A stretch of 64,000 nt of DNA from Asticcacaulis solisilvae (GTDB lineage: Bacteria; Pseudomonadota; Alphaproteobacteria; Caulobacterales; Caulobacteraceae): the NCBI RefSeq assembly GCF_017875235.1, contig NZ_JAGGMI010000005.1, positions 248,001-312,000 of the forward strand. The letters are read 5' to 3'. Each line of letters begins with the position of its first letter. The stretch's first letter is position 1. This document shows positions 19,136 to 28,122 of this stretch, in pieces. Below the pieces are notes generated by a model that was not told the DNA's origin, did not search any database, and saw only the letters and a list, made by a program, of their open reading frames with translations. The translations under genes and the position numbers were made by a program.

Positions 19136-20074
19136 ATGACTATCAAACTGAAAATCGGTACGCGCGGCTCGAAACTGGCCCTGACCCAATGTGGCTGGGT
19201 CCAGCGCCAGATCGTCGCCGCCATGGGCGACGACCCGGCCGACGCCGACGCCATCGCGCCACTGACCGTGATCACCACGACCGGCGACCGCATCCAGGAC
19301 CGCCGCCTGATCGAAGCCGGCGGCAAAGCCTTGTTCACCAAGGAAATCGAAGAGGCGCTCCTACGCGGCGATGTCGATATCGCCGTTCATTCACTCAAGG
19401 ACGTGCCGGCACACGAGGTTCCAGGCCTGACGATCTGCGTCATCCCGGTGCGCGAGGACCCGCGAGATGCTTTCCTGAGCCCCAACTATGCCAGCCTCGC
19501 CGACCTGCCCAGGGGTGCGAAACTGGGCACCGCCTCGATGCGCCGCCAGGCCCAAGCCCTGAGCTGCCGGCCGGACCTCGAAGTCGTCATGGTGCGCGGC
19601 AATGTCGATACGCGCCTTAACAAGCTTAAAGCCGGCGACTGCGATGCCCTGTTGCTGGCGGCGGCCGGGCTCAACCGCCTGGGGCTAAGCCAGGAGATCC
19701 GCAGCTATATCGACGCTGACGCCTATGCCCACGCGCCGGGTCAGGGCGCCCTGGCCATCCAGTGCCGCACCGGGGATGTGGGCAAGGACTGGATGAAACG
19801 CCTGCATCACGAAGAGACCTTCGTCGCCATCCAGGCCGAACGCGGGGCGTTGGAAGCGCTCGAAGCGTCGTGCCGCACGGCGGTCGGAGCAACCGGCAAG
19901 GTCACGGACGGCACCTTATCGCTATTTGTCGAAGCCCTGAGCGCAGACGGCAGCAAGCGCTGGCAGCGGCGCGAAACGTTTTCGCAAGTGACGCCTCAAA
20001 CCGCCCGCGAACTGGGCCTGCGGCTGGGCTTTGAGATCAAGGCCGAAGCCGGCCCAGACCTGATCGTTGCGTAA
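19136..20074 (+). CDS. hemC: Porphobilinogen deaminase (hydroxymethylbilane synthase)
   Basis: Joins four porphobilinogens into hydroxymethylbilane in haem synthesis. Diagnostic segments are KIGTRGSKLALTQ at the N terminus, AVHSLKDVPAHE, GTASMRRQAQ, and the dipyrromethane-cofactor Cys246 in EALEASCRTAVG. The length of 312 aa is normal. It is the first gene of a hemC-hemD-mic60-hemY cluster. The 243-bp gap before hemD holds two hairpin repeat modules and may separate the transcripts. Confidence 0.97.
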   Translation: MTIKLKIGTRGSKLALTQCGWVQRQIVAAMGDDPADADAIAPLTVITTTGDRIQDRRLIEAGGKALFTKEIEEALLRGDVDIAVHSLKDVPAHEVPGLTICVIPVREDPRDAFLSPNYASLADLPRGAKLGTASMRRQAQALSCRPDLEVVMVRGNVDTRLNKLKAGDCDALLLAAAGLNRLGLSQEIRSYIDADAYAHAPGQGALAIQCRTGDVGKDWMKRLHHEETFVAIQAERGALEALEASCRTAVGATGKVTDGTLSLFVEALSADGSKRWQRRETFSQVTPQTARELGLRLGFEIKAEAGPDLIVA

Positions 20075-20086
20075 GGGCGGACAATT

Positions 20087-20197
20087 GGCCCCCACCACCG
20101 CATCTCAGCTCCGCATCGTGCGGTCCCCTTCCCCGCTCGCATCGAACGCGCTGACACAGCCGCGGGGCTCTGCCTGCCGGCGAGGCTGGGGAGGAGT
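20087..20197. repeat. Hairpin repeat module in the hemC-hemD gap, copy 1
   Basis: Begins GGCCCCCACCACCGC and carries a GCGGTCCCCTTCCCCG segment, a longer interior (CGCGGGG..CGGCGAGG) and a closing GGGGAGGAG. Its 5' half is the reverse-complement orientation of the modules at 18998 and 41374. The interior is longer and less regular than in other copies. Confidence 0.65.
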
Positions 20198-20220
20198 AAC
20201 CGAAGTTGTTCCGCTTCTTA

Positions 20221-20308
20221 TTCCTCCCCATGAGCGGCGCAAATATATCAACACGCCCAGTGCGAACGGGGAGGGGGACCATAAGCGGAGCGAATGGGGG
20301 TGGGGGCC
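20221..20308. repeat. Hairpin repeat module in the hemC-hemD gap, copy 2
   Basis: Begins TTCCTCCCCATG, continues to AACGGGGAGGGGGACC, then a small hairpin (ATAAGCGGAGCGAAT) and a closing GGGGGTGGGGGCC. It is in the opposite orientation to the copy at 20087-20197 and ends 9 bases before the hemD start codon, so any transcript from hemC into hemD must pass both modules. Confidence 0.75.
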
Positions 20309-20317
20309 TTTGCCTGC

Positions 20318-21034
20318 ATGAAAAAGGTCGTCTGGATCACCCGCACCAACGGCGAAAGCACCACCGCCGCCGTCGAAGCCATGGGCCATGAAGCCCTGCT
20401 CGCCCCGCTGCTTGCCGTGCAGCCGATCGACGCCGACTTAACCGCCCTCACCTATGACGCCCTTATCTTTACCAGCCGCAACGGCGTATCCGCCTTTACC
20501 CGCCTGTCGGATCGGCGTGATCTGCCCGTCTGGTGCGTCGGCGACGCCACCGCCGAAGCCGCCAAAACCCACGGCTTCACCCAAGTGACAAGCGCTGGCG
20601 GCGACGCCCCTGCACTCTTCGAAAAACTGAAATCGGAAGCCCCACGCAGCACACGCTTTCTCTATGCCGCCCCGCGCGAACCCTCGGCGCCTCTCGCCGC
20701 CTGGATGTGGGCTGAAGGTTTCACCGTCCACCACATCGCCGTCTATGAAACCGTGGTCACCACCCCGGCCCTGTCCGACGCCGACCTCAGCCGCGTCACC
20801 CACATCCTGATCCATTCGGCGCGCGGCGGCCAGACCCTGGCTTCACATCTCATTAGCCGTAAGTTTGCCTTCACCAATTCATGCTTTATCTGTATTTCTG
20901 AAAAGGCATGGCAGGGGTTTGCGGGCGCCATCGAGACGCAGGACAAGTATCTGCTCGCGGGGGTGAAAAAGCGGATTTCTCCGTTACCGGAGGAGCCTTC
21001 CATGTTAAAACTGATCGACGGGGACGCATGCTGA
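20318..21034 (+). CDS. hemD: Uroporphyrinogen-III synthase
   Basis: Cyclises hydroxymethylbilane with inversion of ring D. HemD proteins are poorly conserved, but the family pattern is visible: VVWITRTNGES at the start, ALIFTSRNGVSAF, VWCVGDATAEAA, FLYAAPREP and the HHIAVYETV strand. Position after hemC supports the call. I use the ATG at 20318 (MKKVVWITR); the frame is open 24 bases upstream, but that part is repeat sequence. Length is 238 aa. The mic60-like gene follows after 24 bases. Confidence 0.88.
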   Translation: MKKVVWITRTNGESTTAAVEAMGHEALLAPLLAVQPIDADLTALTYDALIFTSRNGVSAFTRLSDRRDLPVWCVGDATAEAAKTHGFTQVTSAGGDAPALFEKLKSEAPRSTRFLYAAPREPSAPLAAWMWAEGFTVHHIAVYETVVTTPALSDADLSRVTHILIHSARGGQTLASHLISRKFAFTNSCFICISEKAWQGFAGAIETQDKYLLAGVKKRISPLPEEPSMLKLIDGDAC

Positions 21035-21058
21035 TCTGTCCCCGATAGGACGACGCGC

Positions 21059-22027
21059 ATGAACGAGCCGCTGAACACAGCCGCCCCGCAGACCGAAACC
21101 TATTCCGAAAGCGGCCTGAACGCTTCGGACATGTCCTACGGAAAGCCGCAGCAAAGCCCGACCGCGGCGGCGACGCGCATGTTCATCCTGTTCGCCATTC
21201 CGCTGGCCCTGATGTTCATCATCCTGGTCGCCGCCTTTGCCTGGAAGCTCAACCAGACCAAAGTCGCCGCCCAGGCACCTGTTGTTGCCGCGACGTCCAG
21301 CAAGGACGCCCAGATCGCCCAGTTGCAGAGCCAGATTATCGCCCTGCAAAGCCGCCTGAATACGCCAGCCGTAACGCCCGATCCCACGGCGCCGACGGTA
21401 ACCGCGCCTGTTCCAACCTACACCGACCCGGCCCTGCTGACCCAGCTGTCGCAGCGCCTCGACCGTCTCGAAGCCAATCAGCGGGCGCTGGCCCGCGCCG
21501 CCGCCGCCGCCAATGCCGCCGCGGCCCTGCAACTGAAGGCGCATTCCTCAGAACCCTTCCTGAACGAACTGGCCGCCGTTGAGCCCGCCTTCGACGATCC
21601 GGCCCTGACCGCGCCCCTGCGCGCCGTCGCTGAACGCGGCGTGCCGTCCGAAACCCAGCTGGCCATCGAATTCCCGCAGGCCGCCGCCAAGGCTAACATC
21701 GCCGCCAAGGCCGCCGGAGATGAGGCCAGCCTGTTCGACCGTGCCCGCCACGCCCTGGGCTCCTTCATTTCGGTCCGCCGCACCGACAATCTCAACGGCA
21801 AGGGCGTCCAGGCCATTCTGGTCCGCGCCGAAACCCGCCTGAACCAGGGCGACCTGAAGGGCGCGCTCGCCTATCTCGACACCCTGCCGCCGGAAGGCCA
21901 GAAGGCGCTCAAGCCGTGGCTCGACAAGGCGCGCGCGCGCGCGCTCGTCGATGGCACGACGCTGCGCCTGACGCAGCTGACCCTGCAAAAGCTTGCCAAG
22001 GCCTCCGATACCGGAGCCGCGCTGTGA
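21059..22027 (+). CDS. Mic60/mitofilin-like membrane protein
   Basis: A 322-residue protein with one transmembrane helix (about residues 41-63), a coiled coil (AQIAQLQSQIIALQSRL, later LSQRLDRLEANQRALARAA) and an alpha-helical C-terminal domain ending in KGALAYLDTLPPEGQ and a last helix. This is the layout of the alphaproteobacterial homologue of mitochondrial Mic60 (COG4223), usually located between hemD and hemY as here. In the related systems it shapes intracytoplasmic membranes or contact sites. The stop overlaps the hemY start as GTGA. Confidence 0.82.
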   Translation: MNEPLNTAAPQTETYSESGLNASDMSYGKPQQSPTAAATRMFILFAIPLALMFIILVAAFAWKLNQTKVAAQAPVVAATSSKDAQIAQLQSQIIALQSRLNTPAVTPDPTAPTVTAPVPTYTDPALLTQLSQRLDRLEANQRALARAAAAANAAAALQLKAHSSEPFLNELAAVEPAFDDPALTAPLRAVAERGVPSETQLAIEFPQAAAKANIAAKAAGDEASLFDRARHALGSFISVRRTDNLNGKGVQAILVRAETRLNQGDLKGALAYLDTLPPEGQKALKPWLDKARARALVDGTTLRLTQLTLQKLAKASDTGAAL

Positions 22028-23547
22028 TCCGCACCCTCCTTATCCTGCTCGGCATCACCGTCCTCGTTACGACCGGCATCGGCTTGCTCGGCGACGCCGG
22101 TGTGGCAAGCCTGACCTGGCTCAACTACCGCATCGACACATCGGCGGCGGCCGCCGTCAGTATTATCGGCGTCCTGGCCTTCTGCGCCGTCTGCTTCTGG
22201 AACCTGGCCTTGTGGCTGTCGCGTTCGCCGCAACGCGCCGAACGCGCCCGCGCCGAAACGCGCCGCCGCCAGGGCGACGAAGTCCTGACGCGCGGATTCT
22301 TAAGCGTCGCCGCCGGTGACGGCAATGAGGCGCGCCGCAACGCCGTCAAGGCGTTGGACCTGTGCGACAATGTCGCCCTCGTTCGCATCCTGACCGCTAT
22401 GGCCGCCGAAGCCTCGGGCGACGTGACCGCGACGCGCGCTGCCTACACCGCCATGCTGAGCGTGCCGGAACTGAAGCTGGCGGGGCTCAAGGGCCTAATG
22501 CAACTGGCGCACAGCCAGGGCGACAAGGTCGAGGCCGTCAAGCTGGCGACCGAGGCCTACAGCCAGTCCAAGCCCGCCATGTGGGCATTCGAGACCCTGT
22601 TCGAAGCGCGCCTGGAAGCCGGCGAATGGTCCGAAGCCCTGGCCCTGATCGAGGGGGCGCTTACACGCAAACTGATCTCGCCCATCTTCTCCGAACGCGC
22701 CAAGGCGTCGCTGATGGCCGCTTCGGCCGCCGGCATCGAAGCCAGCGACGAGACCCAGGCGCTCGACTACGCCGTCCGCGCCGCGAAGCTGCAGCCGCAG
22801 TTTACGCCGGCCGCCATCATCGCCTCGCGCCTGCTGTGCAAGGCCAACAAGCTCGGCCGCGCCGAGGACGTGCTGGAAGCCGCTTGGGCCGCCAGCCCGC
22901 ACCCCGCCCTGTGGCTCAGCTATCGCGACCTGGTTTCGGACGAGACGCCGCGTGAGCGCGCGCGCCGCCTGCAAGGCCTGATCGACCGCAATCCGAAACA
23001 CCGCGAAAGCCGTATCCTCCAGGTCGAACGCGCGCTTTTGACCGGCATCCGCCAGGACATCGTTGATGCCGTCAAGGCACTGGAAAACGACAGCACGCCC
23101 GACAGCCTGACCAAACGCGGCTGTGCCGTGCTGGCGCGTGGCGCCTCGGCGCTTCAGGACATGGACACGGCACGTGCCTGGGCGGCGCGTGCCACCATGG
23201 CCAAGTCCGATCCGGAATGGTCGGATATCGATGCCGAAGGCCGCGCCTTTGAATACGGCGCCGCCGACTGGTCGAACCTGATCCTGACCTTCGCCGGCAA
23301 GGCGACCCTCGTCCACCCGCGCTTCGAGCGCGGCGAAAAGGGCCTGCCGGAACTACCCGACCTGCCTTCGCGCTACGTGCCGTCCATGCCGTTCATCAAG
23401 GCGGCGCAGAAGCGTTCAGGCCCCGTGCCGGTGCCTGATGATCCCGGCGGTTTCGACGCGGCCATTACCGGCCAGGACCTGGACGAGACCGAAGCCGTCA
23501 AAACCAAGCCGGTCCGCAAGGCGCGCGCGCCAAAGGCTGTGAAATAA
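22024..23547 (+). CDS. hemY: HemY-like protein, N-terminal membrane segments and TPR-like repeats
   Basis: A 507-residue protein starting at a GTG that overlaps the preceding stop. Two hydrophobic segments (about 1-20 and 38-62) are followed by a long helical repeat region of TPR character, as in the HemY N-domain family, and a basic tail (KTKPVRKARAPKAVK). This proteobacterial HemY is encoded in haem clusters and is distinct from protoporphyrinogen oxidase of the same name in Bacillus. Its exact role is unresolved, possibly scaffolding haem enzymes at the membrane. It is the last gene of the cluster; the tRNA-Thr gene follows after 87 bases. Confidence 0.85.
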   Translation: MIRTLLILLGITVLVTTGIGLLGDAGVASLTWLNYRIDTSAAAAVSIIGVLAFCAVCFWNLALWLSRSPQRAERARAETRRRQGDEVLTRGFLSVAAGDGNEARRNAVKALDLCDNVALVRILTAMAAEASGDVTATRAAYTAMLSVPELKLAGLKGLMQLAHSQGDKVEAVKLATEAYSQSKPAMWAFETLFEARLEAGEWSEALALIEGALTRKLISPIFSERAKASLMAASAAGIEASDETQALDYAVRAAKLQPQFTPAAIIASRLLCKANKLGRAEDVLEAAWAASPHPALWLSYRDLVSDETPRERARRLQGLIDRNPKHRESRILQVERALLTGIRQDIVDAVKALENDSTPDSLTKRGCAVLARGASALQDMDTARAWAARATMAKSDPEWSDIDAEGRAFEYGAADWSNLILTFAGKATLVHPRFERGEKGLPELPDLPSRYVPSMPFIKAAQKRSGPVPVPDDPGGFDAAITGQDLDETEAVKTKPVRKARAPKAVK

Positions 23548-23634
23548 GAACGATTTGCCCTTGGCAAGGCGTATGCAGTTGTGTAAAGACACGCCCCTGT
23601 CCGCGAGCCACTTTGGGCCTTCGCGTATTTCCGG

Positions 23635-23710
23635 GCCGCTTTAGCTCAGCCGGTAGAGCACCTCATTCGTAATGAGGGGGTCAGGTGTTCGAGTCACCTA
23701 AGCGGCACCA
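23635..23710 (+). tRNA. tRNA-Thr (anticodon CGT)
   Basis: A 76-base cloverleaf with the 3' CCA encoded. The acceptor stem GCCGCTT pairs with AAGCGGC, the D arm holds TAGCTCAGCCGGTAGAGCA, the anticodon stem CCTCA/TGAGG encloses TTCGTAA with anticodon CGT (reads ACG), and the T loop is TTCGAGT. Confidence 0.96.
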
Positions 23711-23800
23711 CTTTCCCTACAAGTTTGCAACTTGCGGCGATTAGCACAATTGCGCCGATGGAACGAAACATGTTTGCGCAGCGCTCACGCTCGCAACAAA

Positions 23801-23827
23801 AAGGGCGGCCCATAACTGGCCGCCCTT
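23801..23827. terminator. Stem-loop terminator between tRNA-Thr and the convergent propeller gene
   Basis: A perfect 10-bp stem AAGGGCGGCC / GGCCGCCCTT with loop CATAACT, preceded by AAAAA and followed by CTAAAT. It lies between convergent genes and could act in both directions. Confidence 0.75.
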
Positions 23828-23888
23828 CTAAATCTACGTGAACACCTGACCAATGTCAGAGGTTTGGCCAGGGTCACCACAGAACGCT

Positions 23889-25310
23889 TTAGCTGATCCC
23901 GACCGTCTTGATTTTAATATACGACACGCCAAGTGACCAAACACGCAGTTCAATCATATGCCCTTCCCGCGAAGCATCCAGGGTAAACGGCAGGGAAAAA
24001 TATTCGTAACGGAACGGCTGCTTAAATTGCTTCCGGGTGACCGTCCTCTGTGTAAGAATTGTGCCGCCGGTGCTGGCATCAACAACTTCGAGACGAAGAA
24101 CCGGGATATTGTCATTCGTCGTATTGTCAAGCATCAGCTTCCAGGTCGCGATGTTGTCTCCCTTAGGAATGGTCGTCGTATAAGGGCCGTATTGGACAAA
24201 ATCCTGACCGTCCGTAACGATCGTCGACCATCCGCCATCCGCCTCAAGCCGTCCAATGACATGGCCAATTCCAGGCGATTGCATACCCCATTGGGTATCA
24301 AAGCCTCCAAACGTGTCGGACGCGAACATGGCGCGACGCGTCCCGCCACCCGCGCGGTAATAGGTGTAGTTTGCGCCGCCCGCAGTAACCAGATCAGGCC
24401 CGTCATTACCAAAGCCCAACGATTGCGGCAGAATTGCATTTTGCGAGAACTGGGTCCATTGGAACAGGTTGGAAGACCGAGCCACACCAGACGCCCATTT
24501 TGCCTGATCATAGGGCGGCGCTTCACTTCCTTCGTAGACCATGTAATACGCGCTGCCGATCTTCTGGATCGATCTGCGGCCGGCGGTTCCGGCTTGCCAA
24601 CTTCCCGGCCGGGTAGTGATGACCGGATTCCCTGAATAACGCGTGAGCGAGTAAAGACTTGCTCCCGACGCCAAGCCGATCTGCACGCTTTTGTTCGGGC
24701 CGTTGTAGCCGTGATAGAAAAGATACCAGATGCCGTTTTCGCGATAGAGGCTGGGGGTGCCGATGTTGGTTTGCTCCCACCCGCTTGTAAGGTGGGAAAG
24801 GATGATGCCGTTCTTGTTGAAGTTTCGGCCATCGCTTGATGTCGCCAATCCGATATTGCCAGGAGAATTCGTGCCCGCGCCTTCATAAACCAGATAGAAT
24901 ATACCGTTATCGTACCAGACGCCGGGGAAGGTTGCAAAGTTGCAGTCCCAACTGCCTGCCGCACCTGCCCGCAGCACGAAACCCTGATCGGCAAAATTGA
25001 CACCATCGGTCGAAGTTGCCAGGCCTATGCCCCCCTGGGGCTGGCCGGGGTTGCCGCATTGTGACGTAGCAGGGTCGTATTTTATGTAATACGCGTAAAT
25101 TGTCCCTCCGACATTCACCGTTGAAATAAAATGCATGCCAAATGCACCGCCAATACTGGTGTTTGTCTTGTCCAGCTTCATAAAAGCCAGATTATTATCT
25201 ATAATATCCGCTATCGACGGAGCCTGGGCTTCGGCGGCCAAGGGCAGGCTGAGCGAGACGACGCTTCCGAGTAACGTCGCTGCAAGTGTTCTTTTCAATG
25301 CGGTGAACAT
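23889..25310 (-). CDS. Secreted beta-propeller protein, glycosidase-like
   Basis: A 473-residue exported protein (signal peptide around LAATLLGSVVSLSLPLAAEA). It has repeated propeller-blade signatures: GGIGLATSTDGVNF, GVWYDNGIFYLVYEG, NIGLATSSDGRNF, SLYRENGIWYLFYHG, KIGSAYYMVYEG. These are typical of five-bladed glycoside hydrolase relatives (GH43/GH117-like), and a beta-sandwich-like C-terminal domain follows. Catalytic residues cannot be assigned by eye. The ATG at 25310 is preferred because GGAGG lies 6 bases upstream; an ATG at 25322 overlaps that site. The coding sequence is visibly less GC-rich than its neighbours and sits beside an integrase remnant, which suggests acquisition by transfer. 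Confidence 0.75.
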   Translation of the reverse strand: MFTALKRTLAATLLGSVVSLSLPLAAEAQAPSIADIIDNNLAFMKLDKTNTSIGGAFGMHFISTVNVGGTIYAYYIKYDPATSQCGNPGQPQGGIGLATSTDGVNFADQGFVLRAGAAGSWDCNFATFPGVWYDNGIFYLVYEGAGTNSPGNIGLATSSDGRNFNKNGIILSHLTSGWEQTNIGTPSLYRENGIWYLFYHGYNGPNKSVQIGLASGASLYSLTRYSGNPVITTRPGSWQAGTAGRRSIQKIGSAYYMVYEGSEAPPYDQAKWASGVARSSNLFQWTQFSQNAILPQSLGFGNDGPDLVTAGGANYTYYRAGGGTRRAMFASDTFGGFDTQWGMQSPGIGHVIGRLEADGGWSTIVTDGQDFVQYGPYTTTIPKGDNIATWKLMLDNTTNDNIPVLRLEVVDASTGGTILTQRTVTRKQFKQPFRYEYFSLPFTLDASREGHMIELRVWSLGVSYIKIKTVGIS

Positions 25311-25534
25311 ATTCGCCTCCATTATGGCTGACAGATCTTCAGTCGAGATGGATCTTGAGGCGAGGCCGGCCTATGCGGCGATTACATCTGCGCGTGCACG
25401 GAATATAGCGGCGCGTCCCCCCAGACCGACTTGAAAGTGCACGGCCGGACTCGCGCCGTCAACGCTTAATTGTATTTTCTATAAAATCGCGCCGCAATAT
25501 GGCCGACCGGTCTTCTACCACACACGGATACCGA
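25311..25534. other. Non-coding stretch between the propeller gene and the integrase remnant
   Basis: No convincing gene is seen. It holds an AT-rich part (TTAATTGTATTTTCTATAAAA near 25467-25492) that could be the promoter of the propeller gene or the degenerate end of the former integrated element. Confidence 0.4.
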
Positions 25535-25539
25535 GCGGG

Positions 25540-25724
25540 GCGGGGCGGGGCGGCACTGCCTGCTCCCTAGCAGGCAAGAATCTTCTCCGTGTCGCCAAAA
25601 CGATATTTCAGCCGCCAAAGCCGGATGCCGCTCGTGAAGACTGGAAGGACAAGTCCACTGCGGACAGCTTGTATGGCTTGTCGGCCGACTTGGCATTTCG
25701 GATCGCGGCACCGGATAGGGCCAT
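25540..25724 (-). pseudogene. Remnant of a tyrosine integrase (N-terminal DUF4102-type domain)
   Basis: From an ATG at 25724 the frame reads MALSGAAIRNAKSADKPYKL, the typical start of P4-like integrases, then runs to a stop near 25608 as nonsense. A second frame resumes the family sequence (SGIRLWRLKYRFGDTEKILA, in place of the usual L-W-R-x-K-Y-R-F-x-G-K-E-K), then a TAG interrupts it. At least one frameshift and one stop are therefore present, and the catalytic domain is absent. The remnant points away from the 3' end of the adjacent tRNA-Leu, the standard arrangement for such integrases at their attachment site. Confidence 0.8.
25558..25575. repeat. Short perfect hairpin in the integrase remnant
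   Basis: GCCTGCT-CCCT-AGCAGGC is a perfect 7-bp inverted repeat. It directly follows a G-rich run (GCGGGGCGGGGCGGGGCGG, 25535-25553). Both lie where the integrase similarity ends, so they may mark a rearrangement junction. Confidence 0.4.
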
Positions 25725-25897
25725 GATGGGGTACCGTGTGCGCTGAAAGATGGGTATCGCGATTATATCCCCAATCCGTACCCCAATATGCGCAGATACA
25801 TGCGGACACGGGCGCACAATGGCGGACACCGGAGCCCGTAAACTATCAGATTTTAAGGGATTTTTCAAACATCAGCAGACGCTGATGGAAACCCAGA

Positions 25898-25985
<88 letters not shown>

Positions 25986-26218
25986 CACTATCTAGGTGGT
26001 AGGTCCGGTCTTGCGACCGAAGGCGGCGACCTATAGGGGCAAACTTTCCGGCGGTCAACGGCGAAAGAGCGGTTTTTTAAGGCCTTATGACAATTTTCCA
26101 CATCTTCACGAAATCAACCCCATTGCGCCTTCTTTATTTTCACCGGAACCCGCCGCATCTCAATATTATATTCCGCTCCCTATCTTCCCCCACACCGCCA
26201 AAATGAGAGGGAAAGTCC

Positions 26219-26794
26219 ATGCTTATACGTAAAAGTCTTGCGTCCATCGCCGCCGCCGGCCTTCTGGCGCTCGCCGCCTGTTCGGGCCCCGTCAAGGATG
26301 ACAAGGCATCCGATTTCGTCGCGAAGGCGTCGGTCGCCAACCTTTTCGAGATCCAGACCAGCGAACTGGCGCTGCAACGGTCGCAGAATCCCGAGGTGCG
26401 CGCCCTGGCCCAGGCCATGATCACCGATCACACTAAGGCCGGCGCCGACCTTCAGGCCGCGCTGACCGCCGCCAAGAGCAGCGTCGTGCCCGCGACCGCG
26501 CTGGATGAGGCGCACCAAAAGAAGTACGAGGACCTGGCCAATGCCAAGCCCGAAGAATTCGATGACAAGTATGTCGACATCCAGACCGACGCGCATAATG
26601 AAGCCGTCGCCCTGTTCAAGGACTATTCCGATGGCGGAGCCGCCGGTCCCCTGAAGGATTTTGCCGCGGCCACCCTGCCCGTGCTGGAAGGCCACAAGGC
26701 CAAGGTCGACACGATCGACGACGTAACTCACTCCGGCGCGACCAATTCGGCGAAGGCTTCGGAAGAAGCGTCCGAGTCGGCGGCAGGCCACTAA
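26219..26794 (+). CDS. DUF4142 lipoprotein
   Basis: A 191-residue lipoprotein: the signal MLIRKSLASIAAAGLLALAA ends in a lipobox (L-A-L-A-A-C, Cys near residue 21). The mature part is a four-helix DUF4142 domain with the usual ELALQRSQNPEVRALAQAMI and HTKAGADLQAAL segments, ferritin-like in fold and of unknown function. DUF4142 proteins are often stress-related envelope proteins. The C terminus is Ala/Ser/Glu-rich. It is monocistronic and ends at a strong terminator. Confidence 0.88.
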   Translation: MLIRKSLASIAAAGLLALAACSGPVKDDKASDFVAKASVANLFEIQTSELALQRSQNPEVRALAQAMITDHTKAGADLQAALTAAKSSVVPATALDEAHQKKYEDLANAKPEEFDDKYVDIQTDAHNEAVALFKDYSDGGAAGPLKDFAAATLPVLEGHKAKVDTIDDVTHSGATNSAKASEEASESAAGH

Positions 26795-26815
26795 GCCTAG
26801 ATACCCTACCTGAAA

Positions 26816-26846
26816 AAAGGGCGCCGTCGTCACGACGGCGCCCTTT
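26816..26846. terminator. Bidirectional terminator between the DUF4142 and GH130 genes
   Basis: AAAGGGCGCCGTCGT and ACGACGGCGCCCTTT form a near-perfect long hairpin with a minimal loop, followed by GTTTTT on the plus strand and preceded by an A run that gives a U tract on the minus strand. It serves both convergent genes. Confidence 0.85.
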
Positions 26847-26850
26847 GTTT

Positions 26851-28017
26851 TTAATCGAAGGCTGTTTTGGGGATGTGGGTGATGCGACATGCCAGGTCGG
26901 CTTCGCCGGACGCCACAATATAATGATCCCCGCCGTCGGCGATTCCGGTCGTGAAGACGACATCGCGGATATACATCTGGTGTTCCAGCGGCCGGGTCAG
27001 TTCCGGATTGGCCTCCAGCAGCGGCGCATGGCAGGTGCGCAGGATCTTGCTCGGTTCGTCCCTGTCCATGATCGACCAATAGGTGCGATAGATGCCGACG
27101 ATCTCCTTGGGCTCGACGCCGTGCCACAGGCTGAGCCAGCCCTCATCGGTCAGGATTGGCGGCGTTCCGCCGCCCATGCGCGCGGTCGCCACAGTACCGG
27201 AATGCGGTCGGATACCCGGCTTGGCGTAAGGCTTCCAGAACAGCCCGTCCTTCGAATGCGCCAGGTTAATCGACGGACCGGCGCGCCATTCGCTGCCCGG
27301 CGGATAGGCGAAATAAAGGTCGCCCAAGGGCCGCGTCTGGGCGAAATATTGATCGTTGATAAGGCCTTCGAAGATCAGCATGTCCTTGTTCTGATGGTCG
27401 AGCACGATGTCCTCGAACGTCCAGTCGAACCCGTTGGTCGAGCTATAGAGCGTAGTCGAATGGCGCTCCGGGCTGACCGAGCAGGTCGTCATCAGCCAGC
27501 GATCGCCGACCTTCGAAATCCGCGCATCCTCGACGCCGTAGCATTGCAAGGAATTTTGCGGCGTCACGGCCTTGTCGTAGTGAACGGCGACGACTTCCAG
27601 CCCATCGGGCGTGAGTTCGACCGGCAGCAGCCACGACAATGAGGTCAAGGCCATGATCTTCCAGCCGCCGCCGTGCAGCAGGAACTTGCGCGGGTCGGCG
27701 GTATTGGCCAGTTCCAGCGGCCAGGCGTCCAGCACATAGCGGCCTTCATCCCAGCGGATGGCGTGGACATGGTTGTCGAAAATCGCCGTGCGCAGGGCTT
27801 CGGCGACACGCACCATCATCAGCAGATTGCCATTGGGCAGGCGGGCCAGGCCGGGATTGAAGGCCCCCAGCACATAGGTTTCGACATCGATGTGTCCACG
27901 CAGGGGAGACCGCGACAGATCGATATCGTCGGGCGTGAAGACCAGTTTGTCGGTGGCGTAGCGGTTGTCTTGAGCGGAAGCCGGTTGCAGGCCCGCCTTT
28001 CCTTGGTCATCGTGCAT
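26851..28017 (-). CDS. GH130-family glycosidase/phosphorylase-like enzyme
   Basis: A 388-residue cytoplasmic protein without signal peptide and with GH130 landmarks. AFNPGLARLPNGNLLMMVRV is a first-blade motif, QCYGVEDARISKVGDRWLMT carries the conserved E-D-A-R, and TARMGGGTPPILTDEGWLSL and HGVEP follow. GH130 includes beta-mannoside phosphorylases and beta-1,2-mannosidases; which activity applies cannot be decided by eye. The ATG at 28017 is the first start with a plausible upstream GGAAGC. Confidence 0.85.
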   Translation of the reverse strand: MHDDQGKAGLQPASAQDNRYATDKLVFTPDDIDLSRSPLRGHIDVETYVLGAFNPGLARLPNGNLLMMVRVAEALRTAIFDNHVHAIRWDEGRYVLDAWPLELANTADPRKFLLHGGGWKIMALTSLSWLLPVELTPDGLEVVAVHYDKAVTPQNSLQCYGVEDARISKVGDRWLMTTCSVSPERHSTTLYSSTNGFDWTFEDIVLDHQNKDMLIFEGLINDQYFAQTRPLGDLYFAYPPGSEWRAGPSINLAHSKDGLFWKPYAKPGIRPHSGTVATARMGGGTPPILTDEGWLSLWHGVEPKEIVGIYRTYWSIMDRDEPSKILRTCHAPLLEANPELTRPLEHQMYIRDVVFTTGIADGGDHYIVASGEADLACRITHIPKTAFD

Positions 28018-28122
28018 GATGCGCTTCCTATATCCGGAATATCCGCGGAAAATACCGGAGCGCGCCTAAGTTTTTAGTGGGCGAAGGCGGTGGAAATATA
28101 AGGAAGCTGCAGGGGCTGCGTC

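Noticed and set aside
25535-25553. G-quadruplex in GCGGGGCGGGGCGGGGCGG
   Set aside because: There are three runs of four G and one of two. It is a weak candidate in a decaying region with no transcript known; recorded only as part of the remnant.
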